Shown here: in pieces, positions 35,975 through 44,922 of the stretch
Position numbering within the stretch: the first letter of the stretch is position 1
Layout of the letters: every line of letters begins with the position of its first letter
Made by a program: the position numbers and the translations under genes
Notes under the pieces: generated by a model
What the model saw: only the letters and a program-made list of their open reading frames with translations
What the model was told of the DNA's origin: nothing
The model's database searches: none
Origin: Syntrophomonas palmitatica JCM 14374
Lineage (GTDB): Bacteria > Bacillota > Syntrophomonadia > Syntrophomonadales > Syntrophomonadaceae
NCBI RefSeq assembly: GCF_001311885.1
Contig: NZ_BBCE01000018.1
Location: forward strand, 1 to 64,000
Direction: 5' to 3'
Length of the DNA stretch: 64,000 nt

Positions 35975-37275
35975 AAAACTGCCTGCAGGAGCTGCAAAAT
36001 GAATTTATATTGAGCATACAGGAACTTGTGGAGATATCCCGGGGATTTAAACAGGAAATTGACACCGCACTCAGCGGAAAGCCTTCCAGTCTGCCTATAG
36101 TTTCTTATGCCTTAAATCTGCCAAATGGCGAAGAAACCGGTTTATTCTGTGTATTGGATATTGGCGGAACCAGAGCCCGGGCTTCACTTATTGAACTTCA
36201 GGGTCAGGGTCGTTATAAAATCCTGTCACAGGTTACATATGGTTTTCGTGATCCGCAAAGGGATTATACATTATCGGCTGCTGACCTCTTTGATTTTCAG
36301 GCCAACCTCATTGCTGAAGTTATAGAAAACTGTAATTATGTCGTAAATCTAGGCTATACTTTTTCGTTTCCCTGTAAACAAAATAATCTTAACCACTGTC
36401 AATTATTGAAATGGGCCAAGGAAATAAAAACTCCCGGTGTCGAAGGTCAGGATGTAGTCAAGCTGCTAAATCTGGCTTTGCAACGCAATGGACTGGCAGA
36501 TAAAATCAATCTGGTGGTCACGATCAACGATACTGTTGCTACTTTGCTGACATCAGCCTATTCAGATCCCAATACCGATATTGGCTCCATTATTGCCACA
36601 GGTCATAACAGCTGCTGCGTGCAAAAACTACCGGATGGAAAAGGAAAAATAATTAACCTGGAATGCGGAAACTACACTGGTATAAAGAGCACCCGCTGGG
36701 ATAAGCAAATAGACCTTAACAGCCAGGGTCCTGGAGAACAGCTTTATGAGAAAATGGTTTCCGGCCAGTACCTGGGTGAACTGGTCAGGGTTATTTGTTT
36801 AGACTTATACAAAAAAGGTCTCTGGTTAAAAATAACTAAGACAGCTTCATGGGAAACACCTTATTCATTAGAATCCCGCCACTTAGCATCTATTTTGCAT
36901 GACAATAGTTATGAACTCGAAAAAACAGCCGGGGTTCTCAGGGAAAACTGGGGTATAACCACTCCAGGTTATGACGATCTAAGGTTGATTAAAGATGTTG
37001 GTGAATTGGTAGTAAACCGTTCCGCTCAATTAATAGCTGCTTCCTTTGCCGGTATCCTCGTTTACATTGATCCGGCTCTGCAGCACGAACATACCATTGC
37101 CATTGACGGTTCAGTATATGAAAACATGCCCGGTTTTGCCGAAAACTTGCAAAAAAACCTTTACCAAATCCTTAATGTTCCGTCAGGCCAAATATCACTG
37201 CGGCTTTGTAAAGACGGCTCCAGTATCGGTACCGCAATAGCAGCGGCGATGATTGCGCAAACACCTGCCAGATAA
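35971..37275 (+). CDS. Hexokinase, eukaryotic-type
   Basis: This 434-residue protein has the hexokinase landmarks in order: VLDIGGTRARASL (phosphate 1), LGYTFSFPCKQ (sugar binding), TINDTVATLL with catalytic Asp, IIATGHNSCC (phosphate 2), LYEKMVSGQYLGELVRV, DGSVYENMPGF and DGSSIGTAIAAA. It therefore phosphorylates glucose or related hexoses with ATP. This family is sparse in bacteria; most use ROK or group A glucokinases. The common EWG next to the sugar site reads LECG here, so substrate preference may differ. Start ATG 35971 lacks its own ribosome site. Confidence 0.85.
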   Translation: MKNCLQELQNEFILSIQELVEISRGFKQEIDTALSGKPSSLPIVSYALNLPNGEETGLFCVLDIGGTRARASLIELQGQGRYKILSQVTYGFRDPQRDYTLSAADLFDFQANLIAEVIENCNYVVNLGYTFSFPCKQNNLNHCQLLKWAKEIKTPGVEGQDVVKLLNLALQRNGLADKINLVVTINDTVATLLTSAYSDPNTDIGSIIATGHNSCCVQKLPDGKGKIINLECGNYTGIKSTRWDKQIDLNSQGPGEQLYEKMVSGQYLGELVRVICLDLYKKGLWLKITKTASWETPYSLESRHLASILHDNSYELEKTAGVLRENWGITTPGYDDLRLIKDVGELVVNRSAQLIAASFAGILVYIDPALQHEHTIAIDGSVYENMPGFAENLQKNLYQILNVPSGQISLRLCKDGSSIGTAIAAAMIAQTPAR

Positions 37276-37344
37276 TCCCACTCAATTCACTTCTCTCTTG
37301 AAAAAGAATACTAGTATACACGCCGTTTTAGGCTGCTAACGCAT

Positions 37345-37372
37345 TTGACATATTTGATTTTTGTGATAAAAT
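37345..37372 (+). promoter_or_regulatory. SigA-type promoter for carB
   Basis: TTGACA (37345-37350) and TAAAAT (37367-37372) are 16 bp apart. The carB start is 76 bases downstream of the -10, behind AGGAGG. No regulatory structure of known class was seen in the short leader. Confidence 0.65.
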
Positions 37373-37447
37373 TAGTAAGTTTGATTTGAAATACACTGAT
37401 AATGTCTGGTTAAAAGCCGCTTAATATCGTTAGACAGGAGGTATACT

Positions 37448-40400
37448 ATGCCGAAACGAAACGACATTAACAAGATATTGATTATTGGATCAGGTCCGAT
37501 TGTGATTGGACAGGCCTGTGAATTTGACTATTCGGGTACTCAGGCCTGTAAAGCACTGCGCAAACTTGGTTATGAGATTGTATTAGTCAATTCAAATCCT
37601 GCCACTATTATGACCGATCCGGGAATTGCGGATACCACTTATATTGAACCGCTCAATCTTAGAAGTCTCACCGACATAATTGCCAAAGAACGTCCTGATG
37701 CCTTGCTGCCTAATCTAGGGGGCCAATCAGCCTTAAACTTGAGTTCTGAACTATACAAAACCGGTGTTTTGGAACAATATGGGGTCAAAGTAATCGGCGT
37801 GCAGGTTGATGCTATCGAACGGGGTGAAGACCGCATCGCCTTCAAAGAAACCATGACTCGATTGGGTATAGAAATGCCTCTCAGCAAACCAGCCTACAGT
37901 GTTGAGGAAGCAGAACAAATAGCCGGCGAACTGGGGTATCCCGTGGTTATTCGTCCTGCCTATACCATGGGGGGTACCGGCGGCGGTCTGGTTTATAATA
38001 TTGAAGAATTAAGAACCGTGGCCAGCCGAGGAATAGCGGCCAGTCTGGTAGGGCAAATCCTGGTCGAGGAATCGGTTCTGGGCTGGGAAGAACTCGAACT
38101 GGAAGTGGTTCGTGACGCCAAGAACCAGAAGATTACAGTCTGTTTTATCGAAAATATCGATGCCATGGGTGTGCATACCGGAGACTCTTTTTGCGCGGCC
38201 CCTATGCTGACCATCAGCCCTGAACTCCAGCAGCGATTACAAAAGTATTCCTACGATGTTGTGGATGCTATAGAAGTCGTTGGCGGAACTAACATTCAGT
38301 TCGCCCACGACCCCAAAACCGGGCGGGTAGTGATTATCGAAATTAATCCCCGCACATCACGTTCCTCCGCATTGGCTTCCAAAGCTACCGGCTTTCCCAT
38401 TGCCATGGTCTCCACCATGCTCGCAGCAGGTATGACACTGGATGAGATTCCTTATTGGAGGGATGGCAGCCTCGATAAATACACGCCTTCAGGCGATTAT
38501 GTAGTAATTAAATTCGCCCGCTGGGCCTTTGAAAAATTTCCGGGTTCCATCGACAAGCTGGGAACCCAGATGCGGGCTGTCGGCGAAGTAATGAGCATCG
38601 GCAAAAACTATAAGGAAGCCTTTCAAAAAGCTATTCGCTCCCTGGAAATCGGTCGATATGGTTTAGGCTTCGCCAAAGACTTTAACCAACGTTCACTAGA
38701 TGAACTGCTTTCAATGCTGGCAGAACCGTCCAGTGAACGCCAGTTTATTATGTATGAAGCCTTGCGCAAAGGCGCTGATGTTGAACATCTTTATCACCTG
38801 ACCCATATAAAATCGTGGTTTATACAGCAAATGAAAGAACTGGTTGAGCTTGAAGAAGAAATATTAAAATATAGAGAGCGGCAGCTGCCGGACGAATTGC
38901 TTATTCAGGCTAAAAAGGACGGTTTTGCTGATCGCTACTTAGCCTTCTTGTTAGATAAGTCCGAAACCGAAATTCGTGAACGCAGAACCGCTTTGGGTGT
39001 CGTGGAAGGATGGGAAGCGGTCCCGGTAAGCGGCGTGGAAAACGCATCATATTATTTTTCTACCTATAATGCTCCGGATAAAACCACGTCCAGCAATCGC
39101 GAAAAGGTTATGATTTTGGGCGGAGGCCCCAACCGGATAGGTCAGGGTATTGAATTTGACTACTGCTGCGTGCATACCGCCTTTGCCCTGCGGGATCTGG
39201 GTTATGAAACGGTTATCGTCAACTGCAATCCAGAAACGGTATCAACCGACTATGATACTTCGGATAAATTGTATTTTGAACCGCTCACTGTGGAAGATGT
39301 TCTCAGCATCTATGAAAAAGAAAAACCCCTGGGGGTAATCGTTCAATTTGGCGGTCAGACCCCCTTGAACATTGCCGCAGAACTGGCTAAAGCAGGTGTA
39401 ACCATTCTGGGTACTACCCCGGAAACAATAGACCTGGCCGAAGACCGTGACCGTTTCCGCAAGATCATGGATAAGCTGAATATTCCCATGCCCGAGTCAG
39501 GCATGGCGGTCAATATTGAGGAAGCCCTGGCCATCGCCAAACGCATCGGCTATCCTTTGATGGTGCGGCCTTCCTATGTTTTGGGTGGGCGAGGTATGGA
39601 AGTTGTTCACGATGAAGAAATGCTCCGCCAGTACGTTTCTGCGGCTGTCGGGGTAACACCGGAGAGGCCGATTCTGATAGACCGGTTCCTCAGCAATGCT
39701 ATAGAAGCTGAAGCTGACGCCATTGCCGATGGAAACGATGCTTTTGTGCCAACTGTAATGGAGCACATAGAACTGGCCGGCATCCACTCTGGAGACTCTG
39801 CCTGTGTAATTCCGCCCATCAGCATCCCGGCGCAGCATGTTGCTACCATTGAGGAGTATACCAGAAAGATTGCCAAAGAACTCAATGTAATCGGCCTGAT
39901 GAATATGCAATATGCTATAGCTGATGACCGGGTTTATGTTCTAGAGGCCAATCCCAGAGCTTCGCGGACTGTTCCCCTGGTATCTAAGGTCTGTAATATT
40001 TCTATGGCAAGGATAGCTACTGAAATAATGATGGCCGCTCATTCCGGTAAAAAATACTCCGTCAATAACCTTAAATCTAGAAACATTCCCCATTATGGAG
40101 TCAAAGAAGCAGTATTCCCCTTCAATATGTTCCAGGAGGTCGACCCCATACTGGGCCCGGAAATGCGGTCTACCGGAGAAGTATTAGGCATCGCCGATTC
40201 GTTTGGACTGGCATATTATAAAGCTCAGGAAGCCACCCAATCTTTACTGCCCTTATCGGGGACAGTTTTGATTAGTATAAATGATCAGGATAAACCGGCA
40301 GCTCTGGAGACGGCTCGCGAATTCGCCAAGATGGGCTTTAAAATAAAAGCCACCGCAGGAACCTGCAAGTTCCTGCAGGAAAATGGCATAGACTGCGAAG

Positions 40401-40675
40401 AAATCAAAAAGCTTTATGAAGGTCGTCCCAATATTGTAGACGCTATTACTAACGGAGAGATTAATCTGGTCATCAATACCCCTTCCGGAAAACGCAGCAA
40501 ACAGGATGATTCATATATACGTAAAGCGGCCATTAAATCAAAAGTACCTTATCTGACGACTATGGCTGCAGCCTTGGCCAGTGCCAAGGGTATTGCCGCT
40601 TATAACCAAGATGATCATTCACTCACCAGGTTAAAATCTTTGCAGGAATACCACGCGGACATTATAAATCAATAA
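37448..40675 (+). CDS. carB: Carbamoyl-phosphate synthase large subunit
   Basis: CarB makes carbamoyl phosphate for arginine and pyrimidine synthesis. The 1075-residue protein has two ATP-grasp halves. The N-terminal half opens with KILIIGSGPIVIGQACEFDYSG and carries MGGTGGGLVYN; the C-terminal half has ILGGGPNRIGQGIEFDYCC and the MEVVHDEEM region, and an allosteric MGS domain ends it. Length and motifs are normal. The gene stands alone; carA (glutaminase subunit) is not beside it here. Confidence 0.96.
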   Translation: MPKRNDINKILIIGSGPIVIGQACEFDYSGTQACKALRKLGYEIVLVNSNPATIMTDPGIADTTYIEPLNLRSLTDIIAKERPDALLPNLGGQSALNLSSELYKTGVLEQYGVKVIGVQVDAIERGEDRIAFKETMTRLGIEMPLSKPAYSVEEAEQIAGELGYPVVIRPAYTMGGTGGGLVYNIEELRTVASRGIAASLVGQILVEESVLGWEELELEVVRDAKNQKITVCFIENIDAMGVHTGDSFCAAPMLTISPELQQRLQKYSYDVVDAIEVVGGTNIQFAHDPKTGRVVIIEINPRTSRSSALASKATGFPIAMVSTMLAAGMTLDEIPYWRDGSLDKYTPSGDYVVIKFARWAFEKFPGSIDKLGTQMRAVGEVMSIGKNYKEAFQKAIRSLEIGRYGLGFAKDFNQRSLDELLSMLAEPSSERQFIMYEALRKGADVEHLYHLTHIKSWFIQQMKELVELEEEILKYRERQLPDELLIQAKKDGFADRYLAFLLDKSETEIRERRTALGVVEGWEAVPVSGVENASYYFSTYNAPDKTTSSNREKVMILGGGPNRIGQGIEFDYCCVHTAFALRDLGYETVIVNCNPETVSTDYDTSDKLYFEPLTVEDVLSIYEKEKPLGVIVQFGGQTPLNIAAELAKAGVTILGTTPETIDLAEDRDRFRKIMDKLNIPMPESGMAVNIEEALAIAKRIGYPLMVRPSYVLGGRGMEVVHDEEMLRQYVSAAVGVTPERPILIDRFLSNAIEAEADAIADGNDAFVPTVMEHIELAGIHSGDSACVIPPISIPAQHVATIEEYTRKIAKELNVIGLMNMQYAIADDRVYVLEANPRASRTVPLVSKVCNISMARIATEIMMAAHSGKKYSVNNLKSRNIPHYGVKEAVFPFNMFQEVDPILGPEMRSTGEVLGIADSFGLAYYKAQEATQSLLPLSGTVLISINDQDKPAALETAREFAKMGFKIKATAGTCKFLQENGIDCEEIKKLYEGRPNIVDAITNGEINLVINTPSGKRSKQDDSYIRKAAIKSKVPYLTTMAAALASAKGIAAYNQDDHSLTRLKSLQEYHADIINQ

Positions 40676-40781
40676 ACAAGCTGGTATAATACTGAAGAGG
40701 GCTGGTTATATCATTGACCAGTCCTTTCATCATATCTGATATCTGCTATTTTTATTATTGAATCAGGGGGTTCAAAGCTAT

Positions 40782-41611
40782 ATGTTAAATATCGGCTGTC
40801 ATCTATCTGCCTCCAAGGGCTTCAAACATATGGGAGAAGAAGCGCTGAGTATAGGCGCTAATACATTTCAGTTTTTTACCCGCAATCCTCGCGGAAGCCA
40901 GGCCAAACCAATGGATGCAAACGATGCTGCTATGCTGATGGTATTGGCAAAGGAACATAATTTTGCGCCGATTCTGGCTCATGCCCCATATACGTTAAAT
41001 CCCTGCTCCCCTGATGCGAGAGTACTAGAGTTTGCACATATTGTAATGGCCGATGATCTGGCAGGATGGAATATCTACCGAATAATTTATATGCTTTTCA
41101 CCCGGGAAACCGTATGCAGCAAAAAGTTGAAACCGCAATTGAGCTTGTTGCTAACCTTCTTAATAGCGTTATGTTCGCAGAACAGGCCACAACCGTGCTG
41201 ATTGAAACAATGGCCGGAAAAGGGAGTGAAATAGGTAAAAGTTTTGAGGAAATCAAACAGATCCTGGACCGAGTAGAATTAGATAATAAGCTGGGAGTCT
41301 GTCTGGACACCTGCCATATTTATTGTGCGGGTTACGACATTGTCAACGACCTGGATGGAGTGTTAGAACAATTTGATAAGATAATTGGTTTAAAAAGGCT
41401 GCAGGCTGTTCACCTTAATGACAGCCTGCAGCCTTTTGGCAGCTTGAAGGATCGCCATGCCCGCATCGGGGAAGGTATAATAGGTGTGGAAGCCATTATA
41501 AATACTATCAATCATCCCCTCTTGCGTCATTTACCATTCTACTTGGAAACCCCGAATGAAATATCCGGCTATGCTGAAGAAATCAGACTATTAAAAGCAT
41601 CATATCGATAA
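40782..41611 (+). CDS. nfo: Endonuclease IV (frameshifted as sequenced)
   Basis: Nfo cuts abasic sites in DNA and contains three zinc ions. ATG 40782 gives [22 protein letters not shown]. One G is missing near 41064; restoring it gives [19 protein letters not shown] and joins the C-terminal frame with [27 protein letters not shown] and [22 protein letters not shown] (zinc-ligand residues). The restored 276 residues fit the family. An upstream in-frame TTG at 40758 is less likely. Confidence 0.9.
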
Positions 41612-41777
41612 GCCTTCTGGAAATAAATAATGTTTATATCGCGTCTCTTTTTGAATGTTTAAGCCCAATCACGATCCGAATTGATGTTGTTCAGATAAGC
41701 CCTGAACAGCAATGATGAACTGCCTGGATTTAATGAGATCAAACAGCAAACCATTTCAGGCCAAGTTGGTTTAAATT

Positions 41778-42275
41778 TTAAATAAATAAGCTGATATCGG
41801 CCTTGGCAGCATCTTCCAGGTATATTTTCACATCAGCGACTTCTATATCGGATATCAGTTCTTCTTCGGTAAAACCCATGATTTCCATAGACAGTTTACA
41901 AGCACAAAAGCGAACGCCTTTATTTCTGGCGCCTCTAAGAAAATCAGAAAGATGCGGGGCATCCTGATTATCCATCATGCTGACCAGCATAGACTTGCCT
42001 ACACCGGCAAAATTCATTTTGGATAACGGCAAATCTTCGACATTGGCAGGGGTCATAGCCGCAAATATTTTTTTATAAAGATCCTTGTTTTTAGGGCTGA
42101 CCTTATGTTCTTCTCTTAGTATCAGCAACCCCCAGAAGGCGCAAAATATGGTTACCTGCATCCCCATATCCCTGGCCCCGTTGGCCAGGATGAAAGCCGC
42201 CAAACATTTATCATAATCCGCACTGAATAGAAGAATATTCAGGTGCTTTTCTTCATTTGCCTGCTTGTCTGCCAT
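41778..42275 (-). CDS. DsrE/DsrF-like family protein
   Basis: ATG 42275 with AAGGAGA is the likely start. The 165-residue protein has the DsrE-type fold features: NILLFSADYDKCLAAFILANGARDMGMQVTIFCAFWGLLIL, and a late FCACKLSMEIMG with cysteines near the characteristic position. Members act in sulfur transfer or as peroxiredoxin-like proteins; the long middle (NKDLYKKIF) is typical of the DrsE2 subgroup. It is separated from the PurF-like gene by a terminator and lies on the same strand. Confidence 0.78.
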   Translation of the reverse strand: MADKQANEEKHLNILLFSADYDKCLAAFILANGARDMGMQVTIFCAFWGLLILREEHKVSPKNKDLYKKIFAAMTPANVEDLPLSKMNFAGVGKSMLVSMMDNQDAPHLSDFLRGARNKGVRFCACKLSMEIMGFTEEELISDIEVADVKIYLEDAAKADISLFI

Positions 42276-42356
42276 ATGTCTTTCTCCTTTATAATCCATT
42301 TATGATGCGCTGGCTATATTAGTTTTTACTATTAGCTGTTTCACGATGCGTCTTAT

Positions 42357-42392
42357 AATAAAAAAGACCTCCGTATTTCAACGGAGGTCTTT
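42357..42392 (-). terminator. Intrinsic terminator after the PurF-like gene
   Basis: AAAGACCTCCGT (42363-42374) pairs with ACGGAGGTCTTT (42381-42392); on the minus strand TTTTTTATT follows. It separates the PurF-like gene from the DsrE-like gene. Confidence 0.85.
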
Positions 42393-42415
42393 CGTTGGTT
42401 TTTCAAAACCTTATT

Positions 42416-43813
42416 TTATTCCTTGCCGTTCCAGCAATAGGTGCATATTTTATCCGGTTCTATACCGATGGCTTCGATCATATCGTGCAGGTTTTGGTAC
42501 TTTAATGAAGAAAAATCGAGTCTTTTGCATATGCAGTCCACCATGCAATGGTATTTTTCATTGGCCGGATCACAATAATTATCCAGTGACTCGGGCTCTT
42601 TTCCCTCCAGTTCTATAATGGCCTGTCGGGCCGCCAAATCCATTTCCGATCGAGAAGTTGAAAAGTTCAAGTATTTGCAGCCAAATACCAGCGGCGGGCA
42701 GGCCGGTCTGATATGCACTTCACGGGCTTTGCACTTATAGAGTAAATCTACAGTTTCCCGCAGCTGTGTGCCGCGAACAATGGAATCATCGCAAAAAAGC
42801 AAACTTTTATTATATACAAGTTCCGGAACCGGCATCAGTTTCATTTTGGCCACCAGGTTTCTGATATCCTGATCTTGTGGCATAAAACTGCGGGACCATG
42901 TAGGGGTATATTTAATAAACGGGCGTCCAAATGGAACTTTGGATTCGTTAGAGTAACCTATAGCATGGCCAACCCCGGAATCAGGTATGCCGGCCACCAT
43001 ATCTATTTCCACATTGTCGTTTCTCGCCAAAAGGGCGCCGTTTCTATACCGCATTACCTCTACGTTCATACCTTCATAGGTTGAAGACGGGTAGCCATAA
43101 TAAACCCACAAGAAAGCGCAAATTTTCATTTTATCCCGAGAAGGAGATACTTTCTCAATCCCATCCGGGTTTAGAAATACAATTTCTCCCGGACCCAATT
43201 CATAATAAAACATGTATCCCAGGTTGGGGAAAGCGCAGGATTCAAATGAAACGCAGTATGAACCTTCTTTCCTGCCCACAATTATAGGAGTTCTGCCCAA
43301 TCTATCCCTGGACGCAAATAACCCTTCAGGGGTTAACAGCAAAATTGAACATGATCCTTCGATTAATTCCTGGGCTCTTAACAACCCGTCTTTAAAGGAA
43401 CTTTCCTGATCAATTATCACAGATACCAGTTCAGTTGGATTAATTGTGCCTTTGTTTGTTTCCAGAAAATGCATGTTTTTGGTAAAAACCCGGCTGGATA
43501 TTTCATCTAAATTATTTATTCTTCCTACTGTACTGATGGCATATTGACCATGGTGTGAACGTACTATCAAAGGCTGTGGTTCTATGTCACTAATACATCC
43601 TATTCCCATATTGCCTTTCATTTTGGGCAGTTCGGATTCAAATTTGCTTCTAAACTGCGTATTTTCTATGTTGTGTATGGAATTATTAAAATTGTTTCCA
43701 TCCCAAACAGCTATACCCCCCCGGCTTGTCCCCAGGTGGGAATGATAATCGGTACCGAAAAAAACATCAGTAACACAGTCACCCTTTGAAACAACTCCAA
43801 AGAATCCACTCAA
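42416..43813 (-). CDS. PurF-like protein with degenerate glutaminase site
   Basis: TTG 43813 has GAGGTG six bases upstream and gives MSGFFGVVS, so Ser stands where amidophosphoribosyltransferase has its catalytic Cys. The RYST and NGNL glutaminase motifs are also missing (TVGRINN occupies that place). The phosphoribosyltransferase part is kept: LLFCDDSIVRGTQLRETVDLLY is the PRPP loop, and the Cys ligands of the Fe-S cluster in related PurF have counterparts at KICAFLW, PACPPLVFGCKY and CTYCWNGKE. At 465 residues it is PurF-sized. It may use free ammonia, another amine, or have a different role; no other purine gene is nearby. Confidence 0.75.
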   Translation of the reverse strand: MSGFFGVVSKGDCVTDVFFGTDYHSHLGTSRGGIAVWDGNNFNNSIHNIENTQFRSKFESELPKMKGNMGIGCISDIEPQPLIVRSHHGQYAISTVGRINNLDEISSRVFTKNMHFLETNKGTINPTELVSVIIDQESSFKDGLLRAQELIEGSCSILLLTPEGLFASRDRLGRTPIIVGRKEGSYCVSFESCAFPNLGYMFYYELGPGEIVFLNPDGIEKVSPSRDKMKICAFLWVYYGYPSSTYEGMNVEVMRYRNGALLARNDNVEIDMVAGIPDSGVGHAIGYSNESKVPFGRPFIKYTPTWSRSFMPQDQDIRNLVAKMKLMPVPELVYNKSLLFCDDSIVRGTQLRETVDLLYKCKAREVHIRPACPPLVFGCKYLNFSTSRSEMDLAARQAIIELEGKEPESLDNYCDPANEKYHCMVDCICKRLDFSSLKYQNLHDMIEAIGIEPDKICTYCWNGKE

Positions 43814-43937
43814 ATTTAACACCTCTGATTAAATTAGAATATTATATAAATATAATTTATACTCCTGCCGGAGCACCAATATATATTCTATCACAACCAT
43901 AGAGAGATAACAGTATCCAATCCATACCTAATTTAAG

Positions 43938-44079
43938 TCAAAAAAAGCACCCTTCGCCCTGAGCAAATGCTTCCGCCATATCCCAGATGGCGATATCTAT
44001 TTTAATAAGCCTTTCCTGCTCTGCCGCTATCAGAGATTCTATTTTCTGCCGCTTGCTTTTTAGCTGCCGCGTAATTCAA
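43938..44079 (-). pseudogene. Possible broken small gene after the TIGR03915 gene
   Basis: A TTG at 44079 with AAGGAGA starts NYAAAKK, and an overlapping frame then runs as KRQKIESLIAAEQERLI to IAIWDMAEAFAQGEGCFF and TGA at 43938. The frames differ by one base in an A run. The second frame looks coding by composition, but nothing else supports it. Low confidence. Confidence 0.25.
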
Positions 44080-44089
44080 AGGCGTCTCC

Positions 44090-44869
44090 TTATGAATCGT
44101 TATCATTAAAATAAGGCTGGAATTCGACCAGATGTTTACGGTAACGATATGGAACAAATTGCGCTTGCAGGCGCGGATTGCGTCTTGAATCTATACAAAT
44201 TTTATAAAAATAAAGCTTCCATAGTTCCTCATAAGGGTCTTGTTCAAGTATGGCACTGTCCAGAGGTTGCTCCAGGTTAAGCAGGTACCAGGGCCGCTGG
44301 GTGTTGGGACGGTTGTTTTTGTTCTGTCCATCATAAATGACGGCCAGGTATCTTTTACAGTCTTCAATCAGCCAGCGTTCATTCTTAAGACGCTCGGCAA
44401 AATGATCGGCTAATAAAGGCAGAATATTGTGATCGGGTGTAATTTTTGCATGTAAGAATTTGCCGTTATCGCTAAAGCGCAGCAACCCCAAAAGGCGATG
44501 CACCTCTAGAGTCACCTTGCGGGCAGTTTTGTGCAAAGGCTGAACATCAGGGTGAGTATGGTATGAATCAAGTTTCGCGCCAAGGCGAAATCCCAAACGC
44601 AGATAGTTTAAAATAAGGTTCTCTTTGTCCGGACATGACGATAAAAAAGTATGATAGATGTTATGCAGTGAATTGCCGGACAGTTTTTCCTCGATGGCCT
44701 TATATACCCTATGAGCATAATCGGGGTTGGTGACCACATCACAACTGCTATCTGCCAGCGAAGGCTGGTAGCCTTCCCGGTAATAGATGCCGTTGGCTTT
44801 TTCCCGGTAATAATTATAGTAAACACAGGTTAATAGCCCGTCAAAGCTGCCATCGTATAAATAATCCAT
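44090..44869 (-). CDS. TIGR03915-type DNA metabolism protein (DUF4130)
   Basis: This 259-residue protein starts MDYLYDGSFDGLLTCVYYNY and has LRLGFRLG, ARKVTLEVHRLLGLLRF, ILPLLADHFAERLKNERWLIED and WKLYFYKICIDSRRNPRLQ, matching DUF4130/TIGR03915. The family occurs next to a radical SAM partner, as here at 44923-46152, and some bear a uracil-DNA glycosylase domain elsewhere. A role in nucleic-acid repair or modification is presumed. It lies 53 bases downstream of the radical SAM gene. Confidence 0.85.
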   Translation of the reverse strand: MDYLYDGSFDGLLTCVYYNYYREKANGIYYREGYQPSLADSSCDVVTNPDYAHRVYKAIEEKLSGNSLHNIYHTFLSSCPDKENLILNYLRLGFRLGAKLDSYHTHPDVQPLHKTARKVTLEVHRLLGLLRFSDNGKFLHAKITPDHNILPLLADHFAERLKNERWLIEDCKRYLAVIYDGQNKNNRPNTQRPWYLLNLEQPLDSAILEQDPYEELWKLYFYKICIDSRRNPRLQAQFVPYRYRKHLVEFQPYFNDNDS

Positions 44870-44922
44870 GTTTTTCCTTTCCTGATTATCACCAACACAT
44901 TAGTCAGACAACACCTTACACC

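Noticed and set aside
37448-40675. Frameshifts in carB
   Set aside because: The frame is intact for 1075 codons with normal motifs, so the deletion problem does not reach here.
43814-43822. GTG 43822 as the start of the PurF-like gene
   Set aside because: The TTG at 43813 has GAGGTG at good spacing, and it places Ser at the position of the catalytic Cys; the GTG lies inside that ribosome site.
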